Source of the DNA: Paenibacillus hexagrammi
GTDB lineage: Bacteria; Bacillota; Bacilli; Paenibacillales; NBRC-103111
Reading direction: 5' to 3'
Assembly: GCF_021513275.1 (NCBI RefSeq)
Contig: NZ_CP090978.1
Coordinates: forward strand, 2,914,001 to 2,978,000
DNA length: 64,000 bases
This document shows, in pieces, positions 29,076 through 36,546 of this stretch. Each line of letters opens with the position of its first letter. The stretch's first letter is position 1. A program made the translations under genes and the position numbers. The notes under the pieces were generated by a model. The model was given only the letters and a program-made list of their open reading frames with translations, made no database searches and was not told the DNA's origin.

Positions 29076-29804
29076 TTATTTTACTGGAGTTGCACTTTTC
29101 TGACCTGTTGCATAGTCCGGGAAAGCATATTGAACCATGGTGTTAAACTCATTGAGATACAAATCCATGGACTTGCTGCCCTGCTGTTGGTTGTAGAACA
29201 TCATTCGGCTAACGAAATGAGGATTCGTAGAGATAAACACATTGGCATCCGGATAAATCCTCTGAATCGTTTCCTTCATTTTTCTCGCTGAATCTGTAGG
29301 AAGCGGTACATTGGTGATCCAATCCACCTGATTGCCAAACCCATTCCCGAAAATTCCAGCCCCTGACGCAGGATCATGTCCTTGACGGAGCGCCTGCTGC
29401 TGCGCATCCTCTCCTTTAGATGCCGCCTTCATCCCGCTTGGAGCCGCTGCTACATAGATGTTGTTATTGGTCATGGCAACAGCTGCTTCTTGCAATTGGG
29501 CGTCCTTTTTCAGCTGAGTGGCAAGATCCCTATTCATTACGAGATGACTATTTTCATGAGCAGCAGACGTGTCAAATGTGCTAATTTTCGAGGATGGCTT
29601 TGGAAGCCGGTCGATACTTTTTGCGCCAAGCGAAGGATTCTCATTATTTCTGGAATCCACATCCCAAGTGCCGGGATTCTCCGAATTGGAGCCTGCTTCA
29701 TGTTGTGAGGATGAGCTTGCACAGCCTGTCATTGTCCATAAAAGCAGTGCAGCTAGGACTACTTTCATGCCGATTGGTTTCTTCGTGCTCTTTCTCACTG
29801 TCAT
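29076..29804 (-). CDS. Sporulation lipoprotein of the YhcN/YlaJ family
   Basis: The 242-residue protein starts with a basic stretch and a hydrophobic segment ending in the lipobox LWTMTGCAS, so it is a lipid-anchored exported protein. The C-terminal domain (IYVAAAPSG, ITNVPLPTDSARKMKETIQR, YPDANVFISTNPHFVSRM) fits YhcN/YlaJ, known as spore-membrane proteins. GGAGGCACAGGG precedes the ATG at 29804. The start overlaps the stop of a short upstream frame (ATGA). The region after the lipobox is Ser/Asn-rich and probably flexible. Confidence 0.82.
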   Translation of the reverse strand: MTVRKSTKKPIGMKVVLAALLLWTMTGCASSSSQHEAGSNSENPGTWDVDSRNNENPSLGAKSIDRLPKPSSKISTFDTSAAHENSHLVMNRDLATQLKKDAQLQEAAVAMTNNNIYVAAAPSGMKAASKGEDAQQQALRQGHDPASGAGIFGNGFGNQVDWITNVPLPTDSARKMKETIQRIYPDANVFISTNPHFVSRMMFYNQQQGSKSMDLYLNEFNTMVQYAFPDYATGQKSATPVK

Positions 29805-29983
29805 CCCTGTGCCTCCTGTCCATCTAACTGATTGTTCGGATTCGGCAGCGAATACGCAATCAAAGCAATGTCTTGATGAAGCTCCTGCTTCATTCGTGCT
29901 TCCAATAATTTGATGTCCATAAGCAAGTCTTCTCTGCATGTCAGATTCGCGATGTTCTGATTTCTCTGATTCCAGCTCTCCAT
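29801..29983 (-). CDS. Possible 60-residue protein coupled to the lipoprotein gene
   Basis: A short frame of 60 residues (MESWNQRNQNIANLTCREDL...) ends in an ATGA overlap with the lipoprotein start, the arrangement of translationally coupled genes. The only ribosome-like site is AAAGGGG twelve bases before the ATG. Composition is soluble and helical. The function is unknown; it could also be just leader sequence. Confidence 0.45.
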   Translation of the reverse strand: MESWNQRNQNIANLTCREDLLMDIKLLEARMKQELHQDIALIAYSLPNPNNQLDGQEAQG

Positions 29984-30054
29984 TAATGTGATGAACCCCT
30001 TTACCGGAAATATTGAGCATTCTTAATATGAGCTAAAACCGCGTTTCTTACGAC

Positions 30055-30103
30055 AAAAAAAGAGATGAATCAGCAGGACGTTTTCATCCTACAATTCATC
30101 TCT
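30055..30103 (-). terminator. Intrinsic terminator after the 154-residue gene
   Basis: On the minus strand AGAGATGAAT pairs with ATTCATCTCT, with an inner AGGA/TCCT stem, and is followed by T7. Confidence 0.85.
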
Positions 30104-30154
30104 TTCTGCAATAGCTAAGGCTTCTTATTCCATCAATCATTCATGCAGCTTGAT

Positions 30155-30619
30155 TTAGGTCTGATCTAGATCTTCAAGCAGCTTTCTAACCGAATCCGAA
30201 TCGATCTTGCCGCCTTGCCGAAACTGCTGCAGCTTAAGCATAAGCTCCCTGGCTATCGCTTCATCCTCTTGATGCTCCTCTTCATGGGAGGGGTCAAACC
30301 AGATGTAGAAACCATCCGGTCCATTTCGGAGAAAGGATCGTTTCCAGTTATCGGGGTAGGTGTAGGCCTGCTCTCCAAATATAAAGCCTAATACGTCATC
30401 ACTGTCGATCGGCATCAGCTGGTGAAAGGTCTCCTCTTCCCCGCCGCCCGCTATATGTTTATGCATATAGACGAAGTGCAAATAGTGCTCACCGGTTTCG
30501 TTATCCTTGGCGACCTCATAATATTCCAGCTCGCTGTCAAGCAGCACTTTGACCGTCACAATGCGCGCTTCCAACTGTTCGGATCCGATTGTTTGCATTT
30601 GAGTCAGCGAATTCTCCAT
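30155..30619 (-). CDS. Hypothetical acidic protein
   Basis: The 154-residue cytosolic protein is not recognised. It contains VTVKVLLDSELEYYEVAKDN, then DDVLGFIFGEQAYTYPDNWK and a long acidic helix (EEEHQEDEAIARELMLKL). GGAGGGGCATCAAAGC precedes the ATG. It is 23 bases after the TRIC channel gene in the same direction, so both probably share a transcript ending at the terminator at 30055. Confidence 0.7.
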   Translation of the reverse strand: MENSLTQMQTIGSEQLEARIVTVKVLLDSELEYYEVAKDNETGEHYLHFVYMHKHIAGGGEEETFHQLMPIDSDDVLGFIFGEQAYTYPDNWKRSFLRNGPDGFYIWFDPSHEEEHQEDEAIARELMLKLQQFRQGGKIDSDSVRKLLEDLDQT

Positions 30620-30642
30620 GCTTTGATGCCCCTCCTTGCTCC

Positions 30643-31269
30643 CTACATCTCTGTTGTTCCCGTGAGATTTTGACGCAGCGACCGCTTAGGCAGCTTCCAC
30701 TTGTTGAGCACGGACAGCATACGCAGTACGACGACGATGACGAACACGATCGCTAATTGCCATGTATTGTGGGCCCATCCAAGTCCAACGATCGCTCCAG
30801 CCAGCATGCCCCACACGGCGTAAATTTCATCCTTCAGCACTAAGGGCTTGCGTCCCGCCAGCACATCACGGATCATCCCCCCGCCGATTCCCGTTAATAC
30901 CGCGGCAACAATGACCGCACTCAGCGGATGGCCCATATTGGTTGCATATATCGCGCCTTGAATCGAAAAAGCCGCCAGTCCAATCGCGTCGAAAAAAGCT
31001 TCCCAAGTCTTCCATAACCGAATATACTTAGCCGGCATGAGAAACACCAGCGTCATCGCAAACAGGGCGATCTGAAAATACATCCCTTGCTCCCAAAGGG
31101 AAGTGACCGGCTTGCCGATCAGCAGATTACGTACCACGCCTCCGCCGAATGCTGTTACAAGCCCCAGTACATATACGCCCAAAATATCATACTCTTCTTC
31201 CATCGCAACGATCGCTCCGCTCACCGCGAAAGCGATCGTACCTATGATACTGAACAACTCCCAGTTCAC
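30643..31269 (-). CDS. Trimeric intracellular cation channel family protein (UPF0126/YicG)
   Basis: The 208-residue membrane protein has about seven hydrophobic helices in two similar halves, each with a glycine-rich hallmark: AFGGGVVRNLLIGKP and GIGGGMIRDVLAGRKP. Bacterial relatives are the TRIC-type channels, first known as UPF0126; physiological roles in bacteria are poorly known. The start is GTG at 31269 after AGGAGCTGCAGGT. It precedes the 154-residue gene. Confidence 0.88.
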   Translation of the reverse strand: MNWELFSIIGTIAFAVSGAIVAMEEEYDILGVYVLGLVTAFGGGVVRNLLIGKPVTSLWEQGMYFQIALFAMTLVFLMPAKYIRLWKTWEAFFDAIGLAAFSIQGAIYATNMGHPLSAVIVAAVLTGIGGGMIRDVLAGRKPLVLKDEIYAVWGMLAGAIVGLGWAHNTWQLAIVFVIVVVLRMLSVLNKWKLPKRSLRQNLTGTTEM

Positions 31270-31305
31270 ACCTGCAGCTCCTGTTCCCTTCGATGTCTCT
31301 TAAAC

Positions 31306-32379
31306 TTAAACTTCCCAGTTAAGCTCAATTTCTTTGCCTGTCTCGGACGAGCGATAAATAGCATCAAGAATCAAGTTATTCGTATATCCAGTCATCACGG
31401 AAGTGATCGGCTGCTTACCTTCCCGAATGCAGGCAAGGAAGTGCTTGGCCATACGTGCGCGAGGACCTTCATCCTTGTCAGGAATCTGAAGATCAACATC
31501 CGCTTCGCGGTCAAACATCTCTGCAAGCAGCTTTCCTTTGGTACCGCGGATCGAAGCGCCGCCTTCAGAACCCAGCAGCTGAACATAAGGCTGGTTGTCC
31601 GTCTCCACGAGAGCCGCCCAGCTTACATCAAGAGACAGCGTGGCTCCGTTATCCAGCTTGATGAGTGCCGTTGCCAAATCTTCGACATCATAGTTACCGT
31701 TCCAATTTGGAGTTCCCCATGTGCCGATACCGCGCTTACGAGGCCCAAACTCTGAATACGTTGCTCCATATACCGATACAGGCTTCGGATTCCCCATCAA
31801 ATAAAGGGAAAGATCAAGCATATGAACACCTAAATCGATCAGCGGACCACCGCCGGATTTTTCCATTTGGGTAAACCAGGTTCCCCAGCCTGGGATCCCT
31901 TTGCGGCGAACCCAGCCGGCTTTAGCATGATAAATATGTCCAAGCGCTCCCTTTTCTGCCTGATCTTTTACCTGCATAGAGAGAGATTCCCAGCGTAGCT
32001 GATGTGGGATCATGAGGATTTTGCCTGCTTGCCGTTCCGCTTCCACAATCGTTTTGGCTGATTCTAGGTTAATGGCCATCGGCTTTTCGAGCATAACGTG
32101 TTTGCCTGCCTGCAGAGCCTGAACAGCAATTGGAGCATGCCACTCATTAGATACAGCAATAATCACCGCATCAATCGATGCGTCAGCCAGCAGCTGCTCC
32201 GTATTCGCATACACCTTCTCAATGTTATATTGCTTCGCTCTGGATTCGGCTAAAGGCAGATACACGTCCGTTACAGCCGCAAGCTGTGCTTCCGGTATGC
32301 CGCTCAAAACTTCCATATGTACGTTTCCAATATTGCCTGCTCCGATGATCCCAATGCGAATTGGATTGCTATGACTCAT
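31306..32379 (-). CDS. Gfo/Idh/MocA-family oxidoreductase
   Basis: The 357-residue NAD(P)-dependent enzyme has the N-terminal Rossmann motif GIIGAGNIGNVHM, the conserved HVMLEKPMAINLESAK with its EKP lysine, and a C-terminal alpha/beta domain with GGGPLIDLGVHMLDL. Substrates are usually sugars, inositols or similar polyols; which one cannot be told and no sugar genes are near. The ribosome site is ATAGGTGAT. It lies 36 bases upstream of the TRIC gene and might be cotranscribed. Confidence 0.87.
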   Translation of the reverse strand: MSHSNPIRIGIIGAGNIGNVHMEVLSGIPEAQLAAVTDVYLPLAESRAKQYNIEKVYANTEQLLADASIDAVIIAVSNEWHAPIAVQALQAGKHVMLEKPMAINLESAKTIVEAERQAGKILMIPHQLRWESLSMQVKDQAEKGALGHIYHAKAGWVRRKGIPGWGTWFTQMEKSGGGPLIDLGVHMLDLSLYLMGNPKPVSVYGATYSEFGPRKRGIGTWGTPNWNGNYDVEDLATALIKLDNGATLSLDVSWAALVETDNQPYVQLLGSEGGASIRGTKGKLLAEMFDREADVDLQIPDKDEGPRARMAKHFLACIREGKQPITSVMTGYTNNLILDAIYRSSETGKEIELNWEV

Positions 32380-32657
32380 ATCACCTATAACCCCCGCTAC
32401 TGTTAGTTTATATCCCTACTATTATAATTCCGCCTCCCCATTGCCGCAACAGCAACCTTTACCTTTCCCAACATAAAGTGACTCGCATGGAGACGTGTTA
32501 CGCCAAACAAAACCCCAAGCATGTGGACAAAAGCCTACGAATATATTGAACGTAGCACACCTAAAACTTTCCTAATAGTTCAATGAAACATATCTAACAT
32601 TTGTTTTGTATCCTAAACGTATTCAGAGAACCGATCGTAACGAAGGAGGAACATGCT

Positions 32658-32879
32658 ATGCAAACCATCGCCATCAAATTCAAAAACAAAACCATTCCCG
32701 TTCTCAACTATACACAAAAGCGTTCACAAATGGAGCTTCTATCCAATAAATTAGTCGAGCTTGAGCTTAACTTTGAATTTCGCAAAAAATTAAAAATGAT
32801 CTCATTGATTGAGATCATTGGAGATGTCGCTATTTTCAAATACAACGACGGCACGAAGCTTTATCTGGAAGTTTCTTAG
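32658..32879 (+). CDS. Small hypothetical protein
   Basis: A 73-residue protein starting MQTIAIKFKNKTIPV and ending TKLYLEVS, mostly beta-strand and basic. Not recognised. The ATG at 32658 follows GGAGGAACATGCT, which is better than the longer frame's start. A perfect inverted repeat lies inside its coding region at 32795-32819. It is convergent with kapB, with only two bases between the stops. Confidence 0.65.
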   Translation: MQTIAIKFKNKTIPVLNYTQKRSQMELLSNKLVELELNFEFRKKLKMISLIEIIGDVAIFKYNDGTKLYLEVS

Positions 32880-32900
32880 GATTATTTCGAAAAATAATCC
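32879..32900. terminator. Small inverted repeat at the convergent gene ends
   Basis: GGATTATTT and AAATAATCC arms lie over the last codons of kapB and the end of the small plus-strand gene. It may act as a weak bidirectional terminator; no long T tract follows. Confidence 0.4.
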
Positions 32901-33271
32901 GCTTGGAGTTGTTCAAGCTCCTGCAGAGAGCGTTTGGCCCATGCCTCTAGATTCGACAGCTTGCTCATTTGCGTCATGAGCGCTCTCTTCAGTGACTCTT
33001 GATATTCAGGCACTACGCCCCCATAAGGCTTGATCGTTGCAAGCGGCATGAGCGCAATCTCAAGATGTGCCAATGCTCTGCGCTGATGAAAATAGGCTAC
33101 ATCCGCTTCCATGGGATTATGCAGATCACCTTGCGTAGGATGTTCCCTCACGGCTAGAATACGAACCGCTGCCTTCATGGCACCCGGCTGCTCCGCAATT
33201 TCTCCGTAATACACACCTGTCTTATATTCTGCTATGACTTGATCTCCGACTTGTAACGATACTGCGTTCAT
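32882..33271 (-). CDS. kapB: KapB-like kinase-associated protein
   Basis: The 129-residue protein matches the KapB family (B. subtilis KapB, 128 residues, needed for signalling by sporulation kinase KinB). Recognisable segments are EYKTGVYYGEIAEQ, REHPTQGDLHNP, DVAYFHQRRALAHLE and PYGGVVPEYQESLKRAL. It has no lipobox here, so the lipoprotein name of the family may not apply. The ATG at 33271 follows CCAGGAGGAGCTTAT. No kinB gene is adjacent. Assignment rests on these remembered family motifs. Confidence 0.8.
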   Translation of the reverse strand: MNAVSLQVGDQVIAEYKTGVYYGEIAEQPGAMKAAVRILAVREHPTQGDLHNPMEADVAYFHQRRALAHLEIALMPLATIKPYGGVVPEYQESLKRALMTQMSKLSNLEAWAKRSLQELEQLQADYFSK

Positions 33272-33390
33272 ATAAGCTCCTCCTGGATTTTTTGGATAGG
33301 GTCTAACCGTCTGGTCCAACTAAGCTTTGGTATCTCGCATCATATAGCTTAACTTATTGCGCATGAAGATCCAAACGTGCTTTGTGGTGT

Positions 33391-33485
33391 CGCATGACGA
33401 TTGTAGACTGGCTTACTGCACCGCATGACGATAGTCGACCTGCTTGCAGCTCACATATGACAGTCGTCAGCCTGTTTGCAGCTCA
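33391..33485. repeat. Three imperfect ~31-base tandem units
   Basis: CGCATGACGATTGTAGACTG, CGCATGACGATAGTCGACCT and CATATGACAGTCGTCAGCCT begin successive units that each end in a TTACTGCA/TTGCAGC-like stretch. They sit in the 290-base spacer between kapB and the thioredoxin-like gene, which otherwise shows no gene. Confidence 0.65.
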
Positions 33486-33611
33486 TGGAAGCTCTCTCAA
33501 GGACCGTGCAGACATGTACAGTCAAACTAGTTTACTACGATGCTAAATCGTGTAAAGCAAAGCCGAATGCGTCCACTTTAGCAACCGCTTCAAAGCCACC
33601 AGCCACGGCAC

Positions 33612-33944
33612 TCAGATCAGCAGCTTAAGCTTTTGATACAGCTCGTCTACCGAGTTCATTCGATAAAGAAATTCCATGTCTTGCTCCCGCTGCTTAAATA
33701 GGATGCAGGGGACACTACTGATCTGCCAGTCCCGCACCACACGAGGCAAATAATTGACATTGCCTTTGTATAAAGGAAGATCAGGAAGCATCGTCACTAC
33801 AATATCCAGCATCCGCTCCGTCAATTTGCAAGTTCCACAAAACGGCGTGTACAAAAAAACAGCGAAGCTCTGTGCTTCACCCTCCATCACAAGCTGAGTG
33901 ATTTCCTGCTCCGTTTTTTCCTGCACCTTAACCCCTTCTTCCAT
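33612..33944 (-). CDS. Thioredoxin-like protein
   Basis: The 110-residue cytosolic protein has the dithiol active site YTPFCGTCKLTERML and the cis-proline segment WQISSVPCILF, both typical of the thioredoxin fold. It looks like the YusE-type thioredoxins of Bacilli. Its start overlaps the end of the next upstream gene by 17 bases. An alternative GTG six codons in has a somewhat better ribosome site (AAGGGG). Confidence 0.83.
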   Translation of the reverse strand: MEEGVKVQEKTEQEITQLVMEGEAQSFAVFLYTPFCGTCKLTERMLDIVVTMLPDLPLYKGNVNYLPRVVRDWQISSVPCILFKQREQDMEFLYRMNSVDELYQKLKLLI

Positions 33945-34446
33945 CGAGCCATTTCAAGCTGTCCAAAGCGTGCCCGATTAGAACGGGAAAATCATCAATC
34001 TGGCCTTCGTCTATTTTCCTGCCAAAGGTTAGAAGCACTTCATCCCTGTATACAATCGGCTCGGAACCAAATTCATAAGACAGCTGCTGCTTGATATGGG
34101 GCCTGCTGCCCCAGATTCGGGTCAATGCCTTAGCGATCTCTGGACATTCTTTCTCGGGATCACTTACCGTAGTACGAAGTCTAACTTCTAAGATACACCC
34201 CGGAGAAGCAGAAGTCTGCTCTAAAATTTCAGCAGCTAAATCCTTGAGATGAGCATATAAGGTCAGCTCCGCCCGGCTTGCCTGGTCCAGCATTCTGGCA
34301 AATTCAATTTTGTATGTCCGGGACATGGAAGACATGTCGAGCTGATCCGATCTCTGGGTAACAAGGGCGGCTCCATTCAAATCCAGATCGTATACAGCGC
34401 CTTCCAGCACCACTTTCACATTCTCATAAATGGTAGGATCAAACAC
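33928..34446 (-). CDS. Hypothetical protein coupled to the thioredoxin-like gene
   Basis: The 172-residue protein has an alpha/beta composition (MFDPTIYENVKVVLEGAVYD, CILEVRLRTTVSDPEKECPEI). I do not recognise a domain. The start is probably GTG after GGAGAGGTTTACAA. Its 3' end overlaps the thioredoxin-like gene, so the two are translated together; a YusD-YusE-like pair is a possibility I cannot confirm. Confidence 0.68.
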   Translation of the reverse strand: MFDPTIYENVKVVLEGAVYDLDLNGAALVTQRSDQLDMSSMSRTYKIEFARMLDQASRAELTLYAHLKDLAAEILEQTSASPGCILEVRLRTTVSDPEKECPEIAKALTRIWGSRPHIKQQLSYEFGSEPIVYRDEVLLTFGRKIDEGQIDDFPVLIGHALDSLKWLDGRRG

Positions 34447-34522
34447 TTGTAAACCTCTCCTTTCTTCTTTGTCCCGATTCGATTATACTAATAGCATATT
34501 TACGTAAAGAAGGTGTTCTTGG

Positions 34523-34735
34523 ATGTCGGACAAGCCTCTGGATCAGCAGCCTGATCAAGCAGGGCCAAAGAAAGTCAGCCTAGCTGAAGCTATGAAACAA
34601 AAGCTGGCGCAAAAGAAAGCGGAGCAAGCCGCGCAAAAAGGTAATCAAAAGCATACTGCAGCAAATGGACAGGCTGTAAAAAGCCAAATGACCAAAAAAG
34701 TAAACAATCAACGCCGCCGCACAGGTGGCAGTTAG
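34523..34735 (+). CDS. Small Lys/Gln-rich protein
   Basis: A 70-residue basic, disordered-looking protein (LAEAMKQKLAQKKAEQAAQK, ending NNQRRRTGGS). The ribosome site AAGGTGTTCTTGG precedes the ATG. Unknown function; such short basic proteins are common in Bacilli. It is followed by a hairpin terminator and is divergent from the upstream hypothetical gene. Confidence 0.65.
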   Translation: MSDKPLDQQPDQAGPKKVSLAEAMKQKLAQKKAEQAAQKGNQKHTAANGQAVKSQMTKKVNNQRRRTGGS

Positions 34736-34747
34736 AAACCCAAACAT

Positions 34748-34784
34748 AAAGGCGCCCTGATGAAGGATTTCACGGGGCGCCTTT
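34748..34784. terminator. Hairpin terminator between convergent genes
   Basis: AAAGGCGCCC and GGGGCGCCTTT arms form a very stable stem after the small basic gene. T tracts are short on both sides; it may serve the ABC-F gene on the minus strand too. Confidence 0.6.
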
Positions 34785-34884
34785 GCTCATGCTGCTTGGG
34801 TCCTGCTGAGCCTGCAGTTGCTACTACAGTTGCAATTGATACCGCTGATGCTGCTGAACTTTTTTACAGACTCGCAGGCTTAGC

Positions 34885-36498
34885 CTACGCGTACAAAGTC
34901 TCGCGCAGTTTTTTCACGTCTTCGTTGTCCAGATATTCATCGTAAGTCATCATCTTGTCGATGACACCGTTCGGCGTAATCTCAATGATGCGATTTGCAA
35001 TGGTTTGAATGAACTGATGGTCGTGAGATACGAATAGAATCGTCCCGTCGAAATCAACCAATCCGTTATTGAGCGCTGTAATGGATTCCAAATCAAGGTG
35101 GTTCGTTGGCTCATCAAGTATGAGAACGTTGGAGCCGCTCAGCATCATCTTGGAGAACATGCAGCGAACCTTTTCTCCTCCTGAAAGCACGTTTGCTTTC
35201 TTCAACGCTTCTTCACCAGAGAAAAGCATACGGCCCAGGAAGCCGCGCAGGAAGGACTCATCCTGATCTTTGGAATATTGGCGCAGCCAGTCAACCAGAT
35301 TCATATCAACGTTAAAGTAGTCTTGGCTGTCTTTCGGGAAATAAGCTTGGGAAGTGGTGACACCCCAAGTATAGGTGCCTGCGTCTGCTTCCAGCTCTCC
35401 CATAATGATTTTAAACAGTGTCGTTTTAGCGATACCATCCGGACCTACGAAAGCGATTTTATCGTTTTTGTTGATCGTCAGGGTCAGGTTGTTCAGAACT
35501 TGTACGCCTTCAACGGTTTTACTCAGGTTCTCGATAGCAAGAAGCTGTTTGCCGGCTTCACGCTCTGCTTTGAAATTGATGAACGGATATTTACGACTGG
35601 AAGGTCTGATATCCTCCAGTGTAAGCTTTTCGAGCTGCTTTTTCCGGGAAGTCGCTTGCTTGGATTTGGAAGCATTCGCACTAAAGCGAGCGATAAACGC
35701 CTCAAGCTCCTTACGCTTCTCTTCGGTCTTCTTGTTCGCATCACGCTGAAGCTTGAGCGCCAATTGGCTGGATTCATACCAGAAGTCGTAGTTACCGACA
35801 TACATCTGGATTTTGCCAAAGTCGATATCCGCGATATGCGTACAAACCTGGTTCAAGAAGTAACGATCGTGAGATACGACGATAACAGTGCCTTCAAATC
35901 TCGCAAGGAAGTTCTCGAGCCAGCGGATCGATTCCAAGTTCAAATGGTTGGTAGGCTCGTCGAGAAGCAGAATGTTCGGGTTGCCGAACAATGCTTGCGC
36001 CAGGAGAACGCGGACTTTCTCGTTGCCGTCAAGATCCTTCATCTTCACATCGTGCAGAGATGTAGGGATACCAAGACCTATGAGCAGCTCCGCTGCGTCG
36101 GATTCCGCCTGCCAGCCGTCCAGGTCCTGAAATTCACCCTCCAGCTCAGCGGCTCTCATGCCATCCTCTTCGGAAAAGTCCGGCTTCGCATAAATCGCGT
36201 CCTTCTCTTCCATAATTTTAAACAAACGGGCATGACCCATGACGACGGTTTTCAATACTTCAATCTCGTCGAATTCATAATGGTTTTGCTTTAGAACGGC
36301 CATGCGCTCGCCTGGAGCAATGCTGACATCTCCAGTATTCGGCTCAATCTCACCGGACAAAATTTTCAAGAAGGTAGATTTACCAGCGCCGTTAGCGCCG
36401 ATCAAGCCGTAGCAGTTGCCCGGCGTAAATTTAATGTTCACGTCTTCAAATAAAGCTCTTTTGCCGTAACGAAGGGTTACGTTGGATACAGTTATCAT
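34885..36498 (-). CDS. ABC-F family ATPase (YkpA/YbiT-like)
   Basis: The 537-residue protein has two ATP-binding domains without membrane segments, so it acts on the ribosome or in translation control. The first Walker A is GLIGANGAGKSTFL; Walker B is LLLDEPTNHLN. Two motifs deviate from canon: the first signature is LDGNEK instead of LSGGEK, and the second Walker A is GPDGIAKTTLF. The second signature LSGGEKVRCMF is normal. As far as I recall, such deviations occur in this subfamily. An inter-domain linker rich in Lys/Arg spans about residues 235-290. It lies next to a second ABC-F gene. Confidence 0.87.
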   Translation of the reverse strand: MITVSNVTLRYGKRALFEDVNIKFTPGNCYGLIGANGAGKSTFLKILSGEIEPNTGDVSIAPGERMAVLKQNHYEFDEIEVLKTVVMGHARLFKIMEEKDAIYAKPDFSEEDGMRAAELEGEFQDLDGWQAESDAAELLIGLGIPTSLHDVKMKDLDGNEKVRVLLAQALFGNPNILLLDEPTNHLNLESIRWLENFLARFEGTVIVVSHDRYFLNQVCTHIADIDFGKIQMYVGNYDFWYESSQLALKLQRDANKKTEEKRKELEAFIARFSANASKSKQATSRKKQLEKLTLEDIRPSSRKYPFINFKAEREAGKQLLAIENLSKTVEGVQVLNNLTLTINKNDKIAFVGPDGIAKTTLFKIIMGELEADAGTYTWGVTTSQAYFPKDSQDYFNVDMNLVDWLRQYSKDQDESFLRGFLGRMLFSGEEALKKANVLSGGEKVRCMFSKMMLSGSNVLILDEPTNHLDLESITALNNGLVDFDGTILFVSHDHQFIQTIANRIIEITPNGVIDKMMTYDEYLDNEDVKKLRETLYA

Positions 36499-36546
36499 GC
36501 GGTTGTTTACCCTGCCTTTATATAAATTTGCTCGTTAATAGGTCTA

